Assembly: GCF_036884655.1 (NCBI RefSeq)
Contig: NC_088342.1
Location: 13,915,001-13,979,000 of the forward strand
Direction: 5' to 3'
Source of the DNA: Musa acuminata AAA Group
Lineage: Eukaryota; Streptophyta; Magnoliopsida; Zingiberales; Musaceae
DNA: 64,000 nucleotides
Positions 22,576 through 34,401 of this stretch are shown piece by piece. The notes under the pieces are model-generated. The model did no database searches, had not been told where the DNA came from, and saw only the letters and a program-made list of their open reading frames with translations. A program made the position numbers and the translations under genes. Position 1 is the first letter of the stretch, and each line of letters starts with the position of its first letter.

Positions 22576-24310
22576 GAAGGCTCTCTATGGATTAAAACAA
22601 GCCCCTAGTTATAATAATTTTAAATTATTCCAAATGGATGTTAAAAGTACTTTTCCTAATGGCTTTATTTCTTAAGAAGTTTATGTTGAAAAACCTCCTG
22701 GATTTTTTGAGAATGCTAACTTTTTGTATCATGTGTTTAAGTTGACTAAGGCTCTCTATGGATTAAAACAAGCCCCTAGGGTTTGGTATAAGAGACTTAG
22801 TTCTTTTTTTATTCAAAATAATTCTATGAAAGGCAAGATTAATACTATATTATTTATCAAATATTTTGAAAATAATTTTCTCATTGTTCAAATTTATGTT
22901 GATGATATCATTTTGGATCTTCAAATGAGTCTTTATGTGAATATTTTGCCAATAGTATGAGCCATGAATTTGAAATGAGTTTGATGGGGGAATTAACTTT
23001 TTTCTTAGGTTTACAAATCAAATAATATAGTGATGGATTTTTGGTTAGTAAAACAAAATATACTTTAGATCTATTAAAATGATTTAATATGGATAATGCT
23101 AAGGCCATTAATACACCAATGAGCACTTCTACAAAATTAGATATGGATATTAATGGAGAATGTTTTGATCAAAAGACTTTTAAGGGTATGATAGATAGTT
23201 TATTATACCTCATAGCAACTATACCCGATATCATGTTTAGTGTTAGACTATGTACTATAAGAGACTTAGTTCTTTTTTTATTCAAAATAATTTTATGAAA
23301 GGCAAGATTAATACTATATTATTTATCAAATATTTTGAAAATAATTTTCTCATTGTTCAAATTTATGTTGATGATATCATTTTGGATCTTCAAATGAGTT
23401 TTTATGTGAATATTTTGCTAATAGTATGAGCCATGAATTTGAAATGAGTTTAATGGGGGAATTAACTTTTTTCTTAGGTCTACAAATCAAATAATTTAGT
23501 GATGGATTTTTGGTTAGTCAAACAAAATATACTTTAGATCTATTAAAATGATTTAATATGGATAATGCTAAGGCCATTAATACACCAATGAGCACTTCTA
23601 CAAAATTAGATATGGATATTAATGGAGAATGTTTTGATCAAAAGACTTTTAAGGGTATGATAGATAGTTTATTATACCTCATAGCAACTATACCCGATAT
23701 CATGTTTAGTGTTAGACTATGTACTATATTTCAATCTAATCCTAAGTAATCTCACTTAAAAGCTATTAAAAGGATTTTTAGATACCCAAAAGGAACTCCT
23801 AATCTAGTATTATGGTAGCAAAAAACTAGAAATCATGAATTGATTGCTTATACCAATGCTGATTTTGCTGGGTGTCAAATAGATAAAAAATGCACATTTC
23901 GAACATGTCACTCTTAGGTCATGCACTTGTCTCTTGGTCTTCCAAGAAACAAAACTCGATTGCATTATCTACAATCGAAGCTGAATATATAATAGCAAAT
24001 GCATGCACAAGTTATATGGATAAAAAATGCTTTAGAAGATTATGAAATTTATTTGAAAAATATTTCTATAAAATACGATAACACTAGTGCAATATGTTTA
24101 ACTAAGAATCTTATTTAACACTCTAGAATTAAACATATTGACATTATGCATCATTTTATAAGAGATCACGTTAATAATCATGACATATCTTTAGAATTTG
24201 TTAATACAAAGTATCAATTAGAAAATATTTTTATAAAACCATTAAATGAGGAATAATTTGATTTTATTAGAAAAGAATTAGGTATTTTAAATCTTTCGAA
24301 TGCATGAGTT
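22576..24310 (+). pseudogene. Decayed SIRE-like RT and RNase H (array A)
   Basis: Heavily mutated pol. Recognisable parts are [32 protein letters not shown], the INTPMSTSTKLDMD block and the RNase H stretch with LIAYTNADFAGCQ and KYDNTSAIC-like residues. Many stops and frameshifts. It contains a 469-bp internal tandem duplication and is paralogous to 29782-30985. Confidence 0.82.
22789..23726 (+). repeat. 469-bp tandem duplication inside decayed pol
   Basis: The segment from AAGAGACTTAGTTC (22789 onward) through TTAGACTATGTACTAT is repeated with an offset of 469 bases (for example ATGGATAATGCTAAGGCCAT at 23089 and 23558). The paralogous array at 29.9-30.4 kb has a single copy, so the duplication came after the segmental duplication. 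Confidence 0.88.
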
Positions 24311-25487
24311 TCTCTTGTATATTTTTCGGATTTCTCAGTTTTTCATAACTTGAAATTTTCTTTTAAATCGAGATTGTCTTTTATGAATCTTTCCTCTTTC
24401 TATTTGCAAAAGAAGAGCCTTGATTCATGGATTTTTTATCCTTCTTTTAATGATCTTTCCCCATAATTTCTTTCTCACTCTACTCACAAAAGAAGAATTT
24501 TTATCCATGGACTTTTAGTATATGATTTGATTTTATTTTTTGGTATAGACATCTTGATCCTTTATGATGAATCCTCTCTTTTTGCTATAGTAGAAGCTTA
24601 TCCAATGAAACTTAACTTTCATGAATTTGGTTCTTGGTTTTTTATAGAGAATGAATTCCTCCCTTACTCGTCTTCCTCTTTTTCTTGTTTTTATAACAAA
24701 GGAAGAAAGAAAATTACATATCTCAAAAAGAACCAAAAAGCTCCTGCACATCTAAAGAAAAAATGCTAGCTTGCCTATTTCAAAAAGCAAAAGCAGTTAT
24801 CATGTAAAGTTTTTGCTTAACTTCTCATTTTTGCTAGCTTGGATAAATTGGTATAAAACTTGAATAATTTAAAACACTTGTATTGTTGAACGATTCTCCT
24901 TTCTGTTAATGACAAAAAGAGAGAATTGATAAATGTTTAATATTATGATCAAAATATTGATTTAATGCATGAAGTGATAAATGCTTAAAATTTGAATATC
25001 TTCGCATCATTAATGTTATGCCCAAAATGATGTATCATGAATGCTTTAGTATCATGCATGGGAGAAATGATGAATTTTTGGTATCATTATTCAAATGTTG
25101 ATTTAATGGATGAAATGATAAAAATTTTAATGTCTTAGCATCATGAATGTTATACCCAAAATGATGTATGATGAATACTTTAGTATCATGTATGATATAC
25201 CCACAGTGATGATTAATTTAATTTTTGGTACATGCATGATGTGAGGATGAAAAGTAAAGTTTTGAAATTATGCATGTTTTAATTTGAAACTATAATGATG
25301 AACAAACATATGAAATTTTGATTTGATATATTACATTCGATCCTTGTGATCGAAATTATTTCACTTGAATTCAAATGTCATTATTCCTTTTCAATTTAAG
25401 TCTGCTTATCTCAGTATGACATATAAATAAGAGGAGTTGAGGTTAACTCCATTATCAATTGATTGTCATAATAAAAAAGGGGAAGAT
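24311..25487 (+). repeat. SIRE-like 3' non-coding region (array A)
   Basis: AT-rich sequence with no gene, ending in AAAAAAGGGGAAGAT, a decayed polypurine tract. It is nearly collinear with 30986-32130. Confidence 0.75.
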
Positions 25488-25742
25488 TGTTGAATCTTGG
25501 ATTTTGATGATGTAATCAATTGATAAATTATTTATCTAATCAATATGTTGAGATAAATTTTACAGGATTAACTATGATAATGAATAAGGCATAAAGTAGA
25601 TGTTGGGCCGAAGTCAAAGATCGGACGATATAACGAAGATTTGGATGATATGTTGGAAGCTCATCGAGAGCTCGTCGAGAGTTCATCGAGAGTTCACTGA
25701 GAGTTCATCAAGAGTTCGCCGAGAGTTCGTCGAGAGCTCTCT
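25488..25742 (+). repeat. 3'-truncated SIRE-like LTR (array A)
   Basis: Starts TGTTGAATCTTGG and includes a run of GAGAGTTC(A/G)TCGAGAG repeats. It stops near 25742, where an unrelated module begins. The same breakpoint is seen at about 32338. Confidence 0.75.
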
Positions 25743-27062
25743 GAGAAGTTGTGGTCATTGCCGATCAAGATAGGAAGGGGAAGAATCTATAAGATGCAAT
25801 CTGTGAGATGCATGTGCAACTCACTGACCATAAGAGCAGGCTGTCGAAGCAAATAGCTGCAAGAAAGCCACCGACTTAGATAGGAGAAGAGATCATTGCT
25901 GTGGCACACATTTGGACTCTTGACGGAGAGTGCAATGCTGGCCGTTGGAGTAGCAGAGGTGGCCAGTTAGAAGCCTTTGGAGCTTCGACCGGAGTGGTGG
26001 CACTGCTGCTTGAGACTTTGCAAGTGTAGTGGGAGTGACGACAGCAAAGAACACAATTTCTCATCGATGAGAAGATAAGTATTGCTCTAAGGCAATGGCT
26101 CTAATACTATGATAAACTATGAAATATAATTACAGAGTATGTTTGAGATAGCGAACTTGATGGCTATTTATACATATTAGTAAAGAGGATTTTCCTCAAC
26201 CGCTCAAAGAGTTCCTCATGCAATTGAAGAAATCTGATATGCTATTACAACATCTTGTGCACCATCACCATCGGACGGAGCTCAGGAAGGACTGTGCCAT
26301 GCCATGCCATCAGCGCCAGCTCTACGTACCGGAGGACGTCCCGAGGCGATGCCACATGTACTTATGACAAGTCCAGACCTACTCATCATCTATATATGTC
26401 AAGACCATGGGGTGGTGGATTGCTCACAAAAAGATTGAACGTGTACTTCAAGGAAGCCTATCCCACTCGTCACTCTAGTGGGTATGTATTTCTGATGTTG
26501 GCATAAGCAAAGGCGTCTGATTTAGCGTAATTTGGCTGAGGATTTCACATCACATGCATTGAGAAACGAAATTGTTTCTATGCCACTTGTTGTTTTACAT
26601 TGTTCTTCCTTGGTATACTTACTACTTGGCTGCCCAGGAAGAAATGGAGAGGCCTGAACATGATTTGGACGAAGAAGGGAATGAGATCGCGGTTGATGCT
26701 TGCTGCTGCATCATATTCAGGTAATTGCCAAAGAAAAAAGAGAGGTGGACCCCTATTTGTTTAGTTCCTCCTACACCAATCAAACAAAGAGAGCCCCTAC
26801 TTCTTTACCTTGTATTTTTGGAACGGTGTTACCATCTCCATCTCCATGTCCATGTCCATGTCCATGATCGAAGGAGGTTTCGACACCTTTCCAAGGTGAC
26901 GATACAATACAACGGCCTTGATGCTATCCAATGTCAGAGGTCGTCGGAGGAACCATCCCACCAAGCTATGGCTCCAAGGCCGTCGCCATTCGGCAAGTTG
27001 GGCATCATCGAACGCTAAAGAGTCAGATGAGTCACTCTTGATCCTCTTAAACTTTGAAATCA
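25743..27062 (-). repeat. Duplicated antisense module, copy A
   Basis: A 1.3-kb segment closely matched by 32339-33660. On the minus strand it looks like the start of another copia-type element: a degenerate primer site (complement of GGCTCTAATACTATGATAAAC, about 26097-26117) and, farther right, a TATAAATAG-like box (complement near 26165-26175). The part from about 26500 to 27000 holds a repeated MDMDMEMEM-type reading frame on the minus strand. I cannot assign a protein; part may be captured host DNA. Confidence 0.5.
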
Positions 27063-27365
27063 TGAATGCTTTAGTAGCATGTATGATATGCCCAAAGTGA
27101 TGTTGATTTATTTTTGCTATCATGCATAAAGTGAGTTTGAAATGTAAGGTTTTGAAATTATGCATGTTTTAACGATGCACATCATATTGATATGTTGATA
27201 TTGTATATTGCATTTGATCACAATGATCGAAAGTGTTTAACTTGAATTCAAAGGTTTTGATTCCATTTGAGTCCAAGTTTATTTTATCTCAATGTGGCAT
27301 ATAAATAGGGAGAGTTAAGGTTAACTCCGTCATCAATTGGTTGTCATCATAAAAAAGGGAGAGAT
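27063..27365 (+). repeat. SIRE-like 3' region before the array B LTR
   Basis: It matches 21822-22030 and then includes GGGAGAGTTAAGGTTAACTCCG and a decayed polypurine tract (AAAAAAGGGAGAGAT). It fuses directly to the antisense module at TTTGAAATCATGAATG. Confidence 0.65.
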
Positions 27366-28705
27366 TATTGAATCACTGATTTTGATGACGAAATCAATTA
27401 ATAAATTAATGATCTAATCAATGTGTTGAGATAAGTGTTGTAGGATTAATTATGATAATGGATAAGGTATAATGTAGATATTGGGCTGGAGTAAAAAATC
27501 GGATGATATGGCGAAGATTCGAACGATGTGCCGGAAGCTCATCGAGACTTCATTGGGAGTTCGTTGAGAGCTCGTTGGGAGTTCGTTAAAAGCTCATTGA
27601 GAGTTCATCGGGAGTTCGCTAAGAGTTCGCAAAAAGCATGCCAAAAAGTTCACCAAAAGTTCGACGAGACTTCCCCAGAAGAACGATTGACATACTAGAC
27701 AAAGATTGCTTAGTTAATAACTTAATTACCATAGTTAGAACCAAGATTAATTTAGGATTGCAAGGTAATCTCACTAACTCATTTAGGGGCCAACTGGGCC
27801 TAAAACAGGGTTGAGTTAGGTTAGATGGAAGGCCCACTTAGCTATTTAGAGCCATACCAAGCGGTGGCACCACCTAGGGTGGGTAGTGGAATTGCTTGAG
27901 GCTTAGCCTTCCAAGTGGTTTGGGTGGTGGTACCGCCCAGACTAGGCGGTGGTACCACTGGCAATTAATACTACTAGGCGATGGTACCATCATAGCCTAG
28001 TCTTCGAGGCTCTGTCAGGCGATAGTGCCACTAGACTAGTACTACCGCCTGACAGGGTGGTGGTACCACCTAATGTCAGAGTTTTTGGCGATGGAACCAC
28101 CCAATAATAGTGGTGGTACCGCCAATACCCCAGAAATCCGGGAAGAGATACTTTTTGGCTCGAATTATGAAACCTTTAGGGCCTATAAATACCCCACTCC
28201 TTTCTGTATGAAAAGAGAATGAAAAGAGTAGAAAAGTGTGAAAAAATCTTTAAGTGGTGGGGTGTAAAAATGTTGTAAAAGTACCAAGGGTCCTCCTCCT
28301 CTTTCTTCAGCTTTGTAATCATTAGAGAAGAGGTGTGAGGCTTATAAGGGTTGTCTCCTAAACCCATGAAAAGGAGAAAAGCTTTGTAAGAATGTAGTTG
28401 GTCTTCGCCTATTGAGGGAAGACTATTAGTAGACGCCGGTGACCTTGTCGGAGGAGAAATTGAAAGTGGGCGTAAGCCACAATGACCAAACCACTATAAA
28501 CCTGGTGTGTTTTTTCCTTACTGCTTTCTTTCATTACTTATTTACACTCTACGCTTTACATTTACTCTAAATTATTACTTTCATTACTTTCCGATACGGG
28601 CTTTGACAAAATGATTTTATCAAATGAAACTTTCTAAATCATTGTAATAGTTATCATTGTAGTAATTCACCCCCCACCCCTCTTAGTGTCGTATTGATCC
28701 TAACA
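27366..28705 (+). repeat. Diverged SIRE-like LTR (array B)
   Basis: Runs from TATTGAATCACTG to GATCCTAACA, 1340 bases. It has GAGTTCG repeats, GGTGGTACCACC-type palindromes (a perfect one at 28059-28070), a TATA box (CCTATAAATACCCC near 28181-28194) and a C-rich tract before the end. It is followed not by a primer site but by pol sequence. Confidence 0.82.
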
Positions 28706-30985
28706 CCTGGCACACAAAAGTGAAATTTTGTAAACTTGTTCAAAATAAAGAAGGCTTTATGATTTCATCTATACGTAGTGATTACGGTGGTGTGTTTCAA
28801 AACCATGATTTCTAAAACTTTTGTAAATCAAATGGGTATAACTATAATTTCTCTACTTCAAGAAACCCATAACAAAATATAGTAGTTGAAAGAAAAAATA
28901 GGAGTTTACAAGAAATGACAAGAACCATGTTAAACGAACATAGTCTACCCAAATATTTTTAGGCAGAAGCCGTTAACACAACATGCTATGTCATAAATAG
29001 GGTTCTAGTAAGACTATTATTTTCCAAAACTCCTTATGAGTTATGGAATAACAAAAAACCCAATGTTGTATATTTTAAAGTTTTCGATTTTAATTATTTT
29101 ATTTTAAACGAAAAAGATGCCTTAAGAAAATTTGATGCAAAATCTGATAAAAATATATTTCTTGATTATTCTTCTACTTCTAAAGCATTTTGTGTGTTTA
29201 ATAAAATAACTTTAGTTATAGAAGAATCTATTCATGTTGTTTTCAATGAGATTTCCGAATCCAAGAAAAATGATTTTGATGATGATTTTGATTTAGATGG
29301 TTTAAATTTGAATGAACCCTCGCCTCCCACTTGCAACTTGGATGCATCTTCTTTCAAAGAATCCTTACCTAATGATTAGAAGTATATAGATGCTCATCTT
29401 AAGGAGCTAATCATTGGAGACACTTCAAAAGGTGTACAAACTCGTTCTTCTCTTCAATTTTTTGTGCGAATGTAACCTTTTTGTCTCAAATTGAACCTAA
29501 ATGAATTGATGAGACCCCAAAAGATGATTCATATATTATTGTAATACATGAGGAATTAAATCAATTTGAGAGAAATGAGATGTGGAAGCTTGTTCCTAGA
29601 CCTAGTGACCATTTGGTAATTGGTACTAAATGGGTCTTCAGAAACAAGCAAGATGAACTTAGTATTATAGTTAGAAACAAGGCTAGATCAGTGGCCAAAA
29701 GTTTCAATTAAGAAGAATATATCGATTATGAAGAAATCTTCGCTCCTGTGGCTAGACCTGAAGCCATAAGGATTCTCAATAATTTTAAATTATTCCAAAT
29801 GGATGTTAAAAGTACTTTTCCTAATGGCTTTATTGCTTAAGAAGTTTATGTTGAACAACCTCCTAGATTTTTTTAGAATGCTAACTTTTTGTATCATGTG
29901 TTTAAGTTGACTAAGACTCTCTATGGATTAAAACAAGCCCCTAGGGTTTGGTATAAGAGACTTAGTTCTTTTCTTATTCAAAATAATTTTATGAAAGGCA
30001 AGATTAATACTATATTATTTATCAAATATTTTGAAAATAATTTTCTCATTGTTCAAATTTATGTTGATGATATCATTTTGGATCTTCAAATGAGTCTTTA
30101 TGTGAATATTTTGCCAATAGTATGAGCCATGAATTTGAAATGAGTTTGATGGGGGAATTAACTTTTTTCTTAGGTTTACAAATCAAATAATTTAGTGTTG
30201 GCTTTTTGGTTAGTCAAACAAAATATACTTTAGATATATTAAAATGATTTAATATGGATAATGCTAAGGCTATTAATACACCAATGAGCACTTCTACAAA
30301 ATTAGATATGGATATTAATGGAGAATGTTTTGATCAAAAGACTTTTAAGGGTATGATAGATAGTTTATTATACCTCATAGCAACTATACCCGATATACTA
30401 TATTTCAATCTAATCCTAAGTGATCTCACTTAAAAGCTATTAAAAGGATTTTTAGATACCTAAAAGGAACTCCTAATCTAGTATTATGGTAGCCAAAAAC
30501 TAGAAATCATGAATTGATTGCTTATTCCAATGCTGATTTTGCTGGGTGTCAAATAGATAAAAAAATGCACATTTAGAATATGTCACTCTTAGGTCATGCA
30601 CTTGTCTCTTGGTCTTCCAAGGAACAAAACTCAATTGCATTATCTACAATCGAAGCTGAATATATAATAGCAGATGTATGCACAAGTTATATGGATAAAA
30701 AATACTTTAGAAGATTATGAAATTTATTTGAAAAATATTTCTATAAAATACGATAACACTAGTGCAATATGTTTAACTAAGAATCTTATTTAACACTCTA
30801 GAACTAAACATATTGACATTATGCATCATTTTATAAGAGATCATGTTAATAATCATGACATATCTTTAGAATTTGTTAATACAAAGTATCAATTAGCAGA
30901 TATTTTTATAAAACCATTAAATGAGGAATAATTTGATTTTATTAGAAAAGAATTATGTATGTTAAATCTTTCGAATGCATGAGTT
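28706..30985 (+). pseudogene. Decayed SIRE-like integrase, RT and RNase H (array B)
   Basis: The LTR is joined directly to integrase-core sequence (KFCKLVQNKEGFMISSI-like), so the leader, gag, protease and half of integrase are deleted. Later parts show [53 protein letters not shown] and RNase H. Many stops and frameshifts. From 29782 on it is paralogous to array A but lacks that array's 469-bp duplication and has its own small deletion near 30395. Confidence 0.82.
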
Positions 30986-32130
30986 CCTCTTGTATATTTT
31001 TCGGATTTCTCAGTTTTTCATAACTTGAATTTTTCTTTTAAATGGAGATTGTCTTATATGAATCTTTCCTCTTTCTATTTGCAAAAGAAGAGCCTTGATT
31101 CATGGATTTTTTATCCTTCTTTTAATGATCTTTCCCCATAAATTCTTCCTCACTCTACTCACAAAAGAAGAATTTTTATCGATGGACTTTTAATATATGA
31201 TTTGATTTTCTTTTTTTGGTATAGACATCTTGATCCTTTATGATGAATCCTCTCTTTTTGCTATAGTAGAAGCTTATCCAATGAAACTTAACTTTCATGA
31301 ATTTGGTTCTTAGTTTTTCATAGAGAATGAATTCCTCCCTTACTCTTCTTATCTTTTTCTTGTTTTTATGACAAAGGAAGAAAGAAAATTACATATCTCA
31401 AAAAGAACCAAAATGCTCCTGCACATCTAAAGCAAAAATGCTAGCTTGCCTATTTCAAAAAGCAAAAGCAGTTATCATGTAAAGTGTTTGCTTAACTTCT
31501 CATTTTTGCTAGCTTGGATAAATTAGTATAAAACTTACTTGAATAATTTAAACCACTTGTATTGTTGAATGATTCTCCTTTTTGTTAATGACAAAGAGAG
31601 AGAAATGATGAATGTTTGGTATTATGATCAAAATATTGATTTAATGCATGAAGTGATAAATACTTAAAATTTTAATGTCTTAGCATCATTAATGTTATGC
31701 CCAAAATGATGTATCATGAATGCTTTAGTATCATGCATGGGAGAAATGATGAATGTTTGGTATCACGATTCAAATGTTGATTTAATGGATGAAATGATAA
31801 AAATTTTAATGTCTTAGCATCGTGAATATTATACCCACCATGACGTATCATGAATACTTTAGTTTCATGTATGATATACCCACAGTGATGATTAATTTAA
31901 TTTTGGTATCATGCATGAAGTGAGGATGAAAAGTAAAGTTTTGAAACTGTGTATGAAATTTTGATTTGATATATTGTATTCGATCCTTGTGATCGAAATT
32001 ATTTCATTTGAATTCAAAGGTCATTATTCCTTTTCAATTTAAGTCTGCTTATCTCAATATGGCATATAGATAGGGGGAGTTGAGGTTAACTCCATCATCA
32101 ATTGATTGTCATCATAAAAAAGGGGGAGAT
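30986..32130 (+). repeat. SIRE-like 3' non-coding region (array B)
   Basis: Collinear with 24311-25487. No gene seen. Ends in an intact polypurine tract, AAAAAAGGGGGAGAT. Confidence 0.75.
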
Positions 32131-32338
32131 TGTTGAATCTCGGTTTTGATGATGAAGTCAATTGATAAATTATTGATTTAATCCATATGTTGAGATAAAT
32201 GTTGCAGGATTAACTATATTAATAAATACGACATAAAGTAGATGTTGGGCCGAAGTCAAAGATCGGACGATATAACGAAGATTCGGATGATATGTTGGAA
32301 GCTCATCGAGAGTTCATCGAGAGTTCGCCGAGAGCTCT
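32131..32338 (+). repeat. 3'-truncated SIRE-like LTR (array B)
   Basis: Begins TGTTGAATCTCGG and breaks off after GAGAGCTCT at the same point as array A, so the truncation predates the duplication. Confidence 0.75.
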
Positions 32339-33660
32339 ATGAGAAGTTGCGGTCATTGCCGATCGAGATAGGAAGGGGAAGAATCTATAAGATGCAATCT
32401 GTGAGATGCATCTGCAACTCACCGACCATAGGAGCAGGCTGTCGAAGCAAGTAGTTGCAAGAAAGTCACCGACTTAGATAGGAGAAGAGATCATTGCGGT
32501 GGCACTCATTTGGACTCTTGACAGAGAGTGCAATGCTGGCCATTGGAGTAGCAGAGGTGGCCAGTTAGAAGCCTTTGGAGCTCCGACCGGAGTGGTGGCA
32601 CCGCTGCTTGAGACTTTGCAAGTGTAGTGGGAGTGACGATAGCAAAGAACACAATTTCTCATCGATGAGAAGATAAGTATTGCTCTAAGGCAATGGCTCT
32701 GATACTATGATAAACTATGAAATATAATTATAGAGTATGTTTGAGATAGCGAACTTGATGACTATTTCTACATATTAGTAAAGAGGATTTTCCTCAACAG
32801 CTCAAAGAGTTCCTCGTGCAATTGAAGAAATCTAATATGCTATTACAACATCTTGTGCAAGCTCACCGTCACCATCGGACGGACCTCAGGAAGGACCGTG
32901 CCGTGCCATGCCATCAGCGCCAGCTCTACGTACCGGAGGACGTCCCGAGGCGATGCTACATGTACTTACGATAAGTCCAGACCTACTCATCATCTATATA
33001 TGTCAAGACCATGGGGTGGCGGATTGCTCACAAAAAGATTGAACGTGTACTTCAAGGAAGCCTATCCCACTCGTCACTCTCGTGGGTACGCATTTCTGAT
33101 GTTGGCATAAGCAAAGGCATCTGATTTAGCGTAATTTGGCTGAGGATTTCACATCACATGCATTGAGAAACGAAATTGTTTCTGTGCCACTTGTTGTTTT
33201 ACATTGTTCTTCCTTGGTATACGTACTACTTGGCTGCCCAGGAAGAAATGGAGAGGCCTGAACATGATTTGGACGAAGAAGGGAATGAGATCGCGGTTGA
33301 TGCTTGCTGCTGCATCATATTCAGGTAATTGCCAAAGAAAAAAGAGAGGTGGACCCCTATTTGTTTAGTTCCTCCTACACCAATCAAACAAAGAGAGCCC
33401 CTACTTCTTTACCTTGTATTTTTGGAACGGTGTTACCATCTCCATCTCCATGTCCATGTCCGTGTCCATGATCGAAGGAGGTTTCGACACCCTTCCAAGG
33501 CGACGATACAATACAGCGGCCTTGATGCTATCCAATGTCGGAGGTCGCCGGAGGAACCGTCCCACCAAGCTATGGCTCCAAGGCCGTCGCCATTCGGCAA
33601 GTTGGACATCGTCGAACGCCAAAAAGTCAGACGAGTCACTCTTGATCCTCTTAAACTTTG
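32339..33660 (-). repeat. Duplicated antisense module, copy B
   Basis: Closely matches 25743-27062. A degenerate antisense primer site lies near 32694-32712 (complement of GGCTCTGATACTATGATAA). The segment at 33241-33325 on the plus strand, between a CCCAG and a GGTAATT, has open reading and splice-like edges. On the minus strand 33401-33622 encodes a frame with WSHSLVGRFL that faintly recalls DUF4283 proteins. Both are weak observations. This copy lies just upstream of the kinase gene. Confidence 0.5.
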
Positions 33661-34396
33661 AAATCAGAGAACACCAAAGAGTTCACCGGAGAGGACCGTC
33701 CCGCCAGCACCTGAGCCCAGGTGACCGGAGCACGTAGAGACGATCTGGCCCCTGTATACTTTTCCTGGAGAACTCATCCATCCACCCACCATGGCAACCG
33801 ACCTCTCTCGCAATTTAAGTTACTAAGTCTGTACAAACCAGGAGCCCAAATCTTGATACGAGCTCTCTCGAGGGTGAGTCATAGATTAGTTTGGAATTAA
33901 AAAGTCCTAAATCAGCCAGGAGTTAGGATTCCTAAACCCAGTAGGAGTATCGACTCCTAAACCAAATCTTGATAGGAATTAAAAGAAGTCGTAAATAAGA
34001 TAGATAGGAGTTAGTATTCGTAATCCCAGTAGGAGTTGGGATCCTAAACTAAATAGGAGTATGATTCTTAAACGGTTCCGGACTCGGAGATTTAACACTA
34101 TAAATAAAAAAAAGTATAGTCTCCCCCAAACCCAAACGAGTACAACACCAAATCAAATCGGATTGAGAGAGTGGAGTTGGAGTGGCCCTTCAAAGTTGTT
34201 TAGGTATGATCTTACTTTTTATTATTCATTATGGTGTTTCTTTCTCCGCACTTGTGTTTTACTTTCTTTACGATCTCAATTAATTTTTGCCATTTTGAAT
34301 CTGTTCTGTTCTGTTCTGTACATAATTTAATCGTATATTCTTTATTCTGACACATATGAAATTATTATTATTATTATTATTATTATTATTTTTCAG
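33661..34396 (+). promoter_or_regulatory. Upstream region, 5' UTR and leader intron of the kinase gene
   Basis: Unique DNA without TE similarity. A TATA box (TATAAATA) is at 34099-34106. Between 33900 and 34075 there are imperfect repeats of AGGAGTTAGGATTCCTAAAC, several of them inverted. A likely non-coding first exon runs from about 34130 to 34203, ending TTTAG before GTATGATC. The intron 34204-34396 ends in an (ATT)10 run (34361-34390) followed by TTTTTCAG. Confidence 0.6.
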
Positions 34397-34401
34397 ATTA
34401 G

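Noticed and set aside
26797..27165. Minus-strand frame with MDMDMEMEM and WSHSLVGWFL
   Set aside because: The faint DUF4283-like motif and duplication are noted, but the frame crosses a TE junction and includes a CCATGT microsatellite. Not enough to call a gene.
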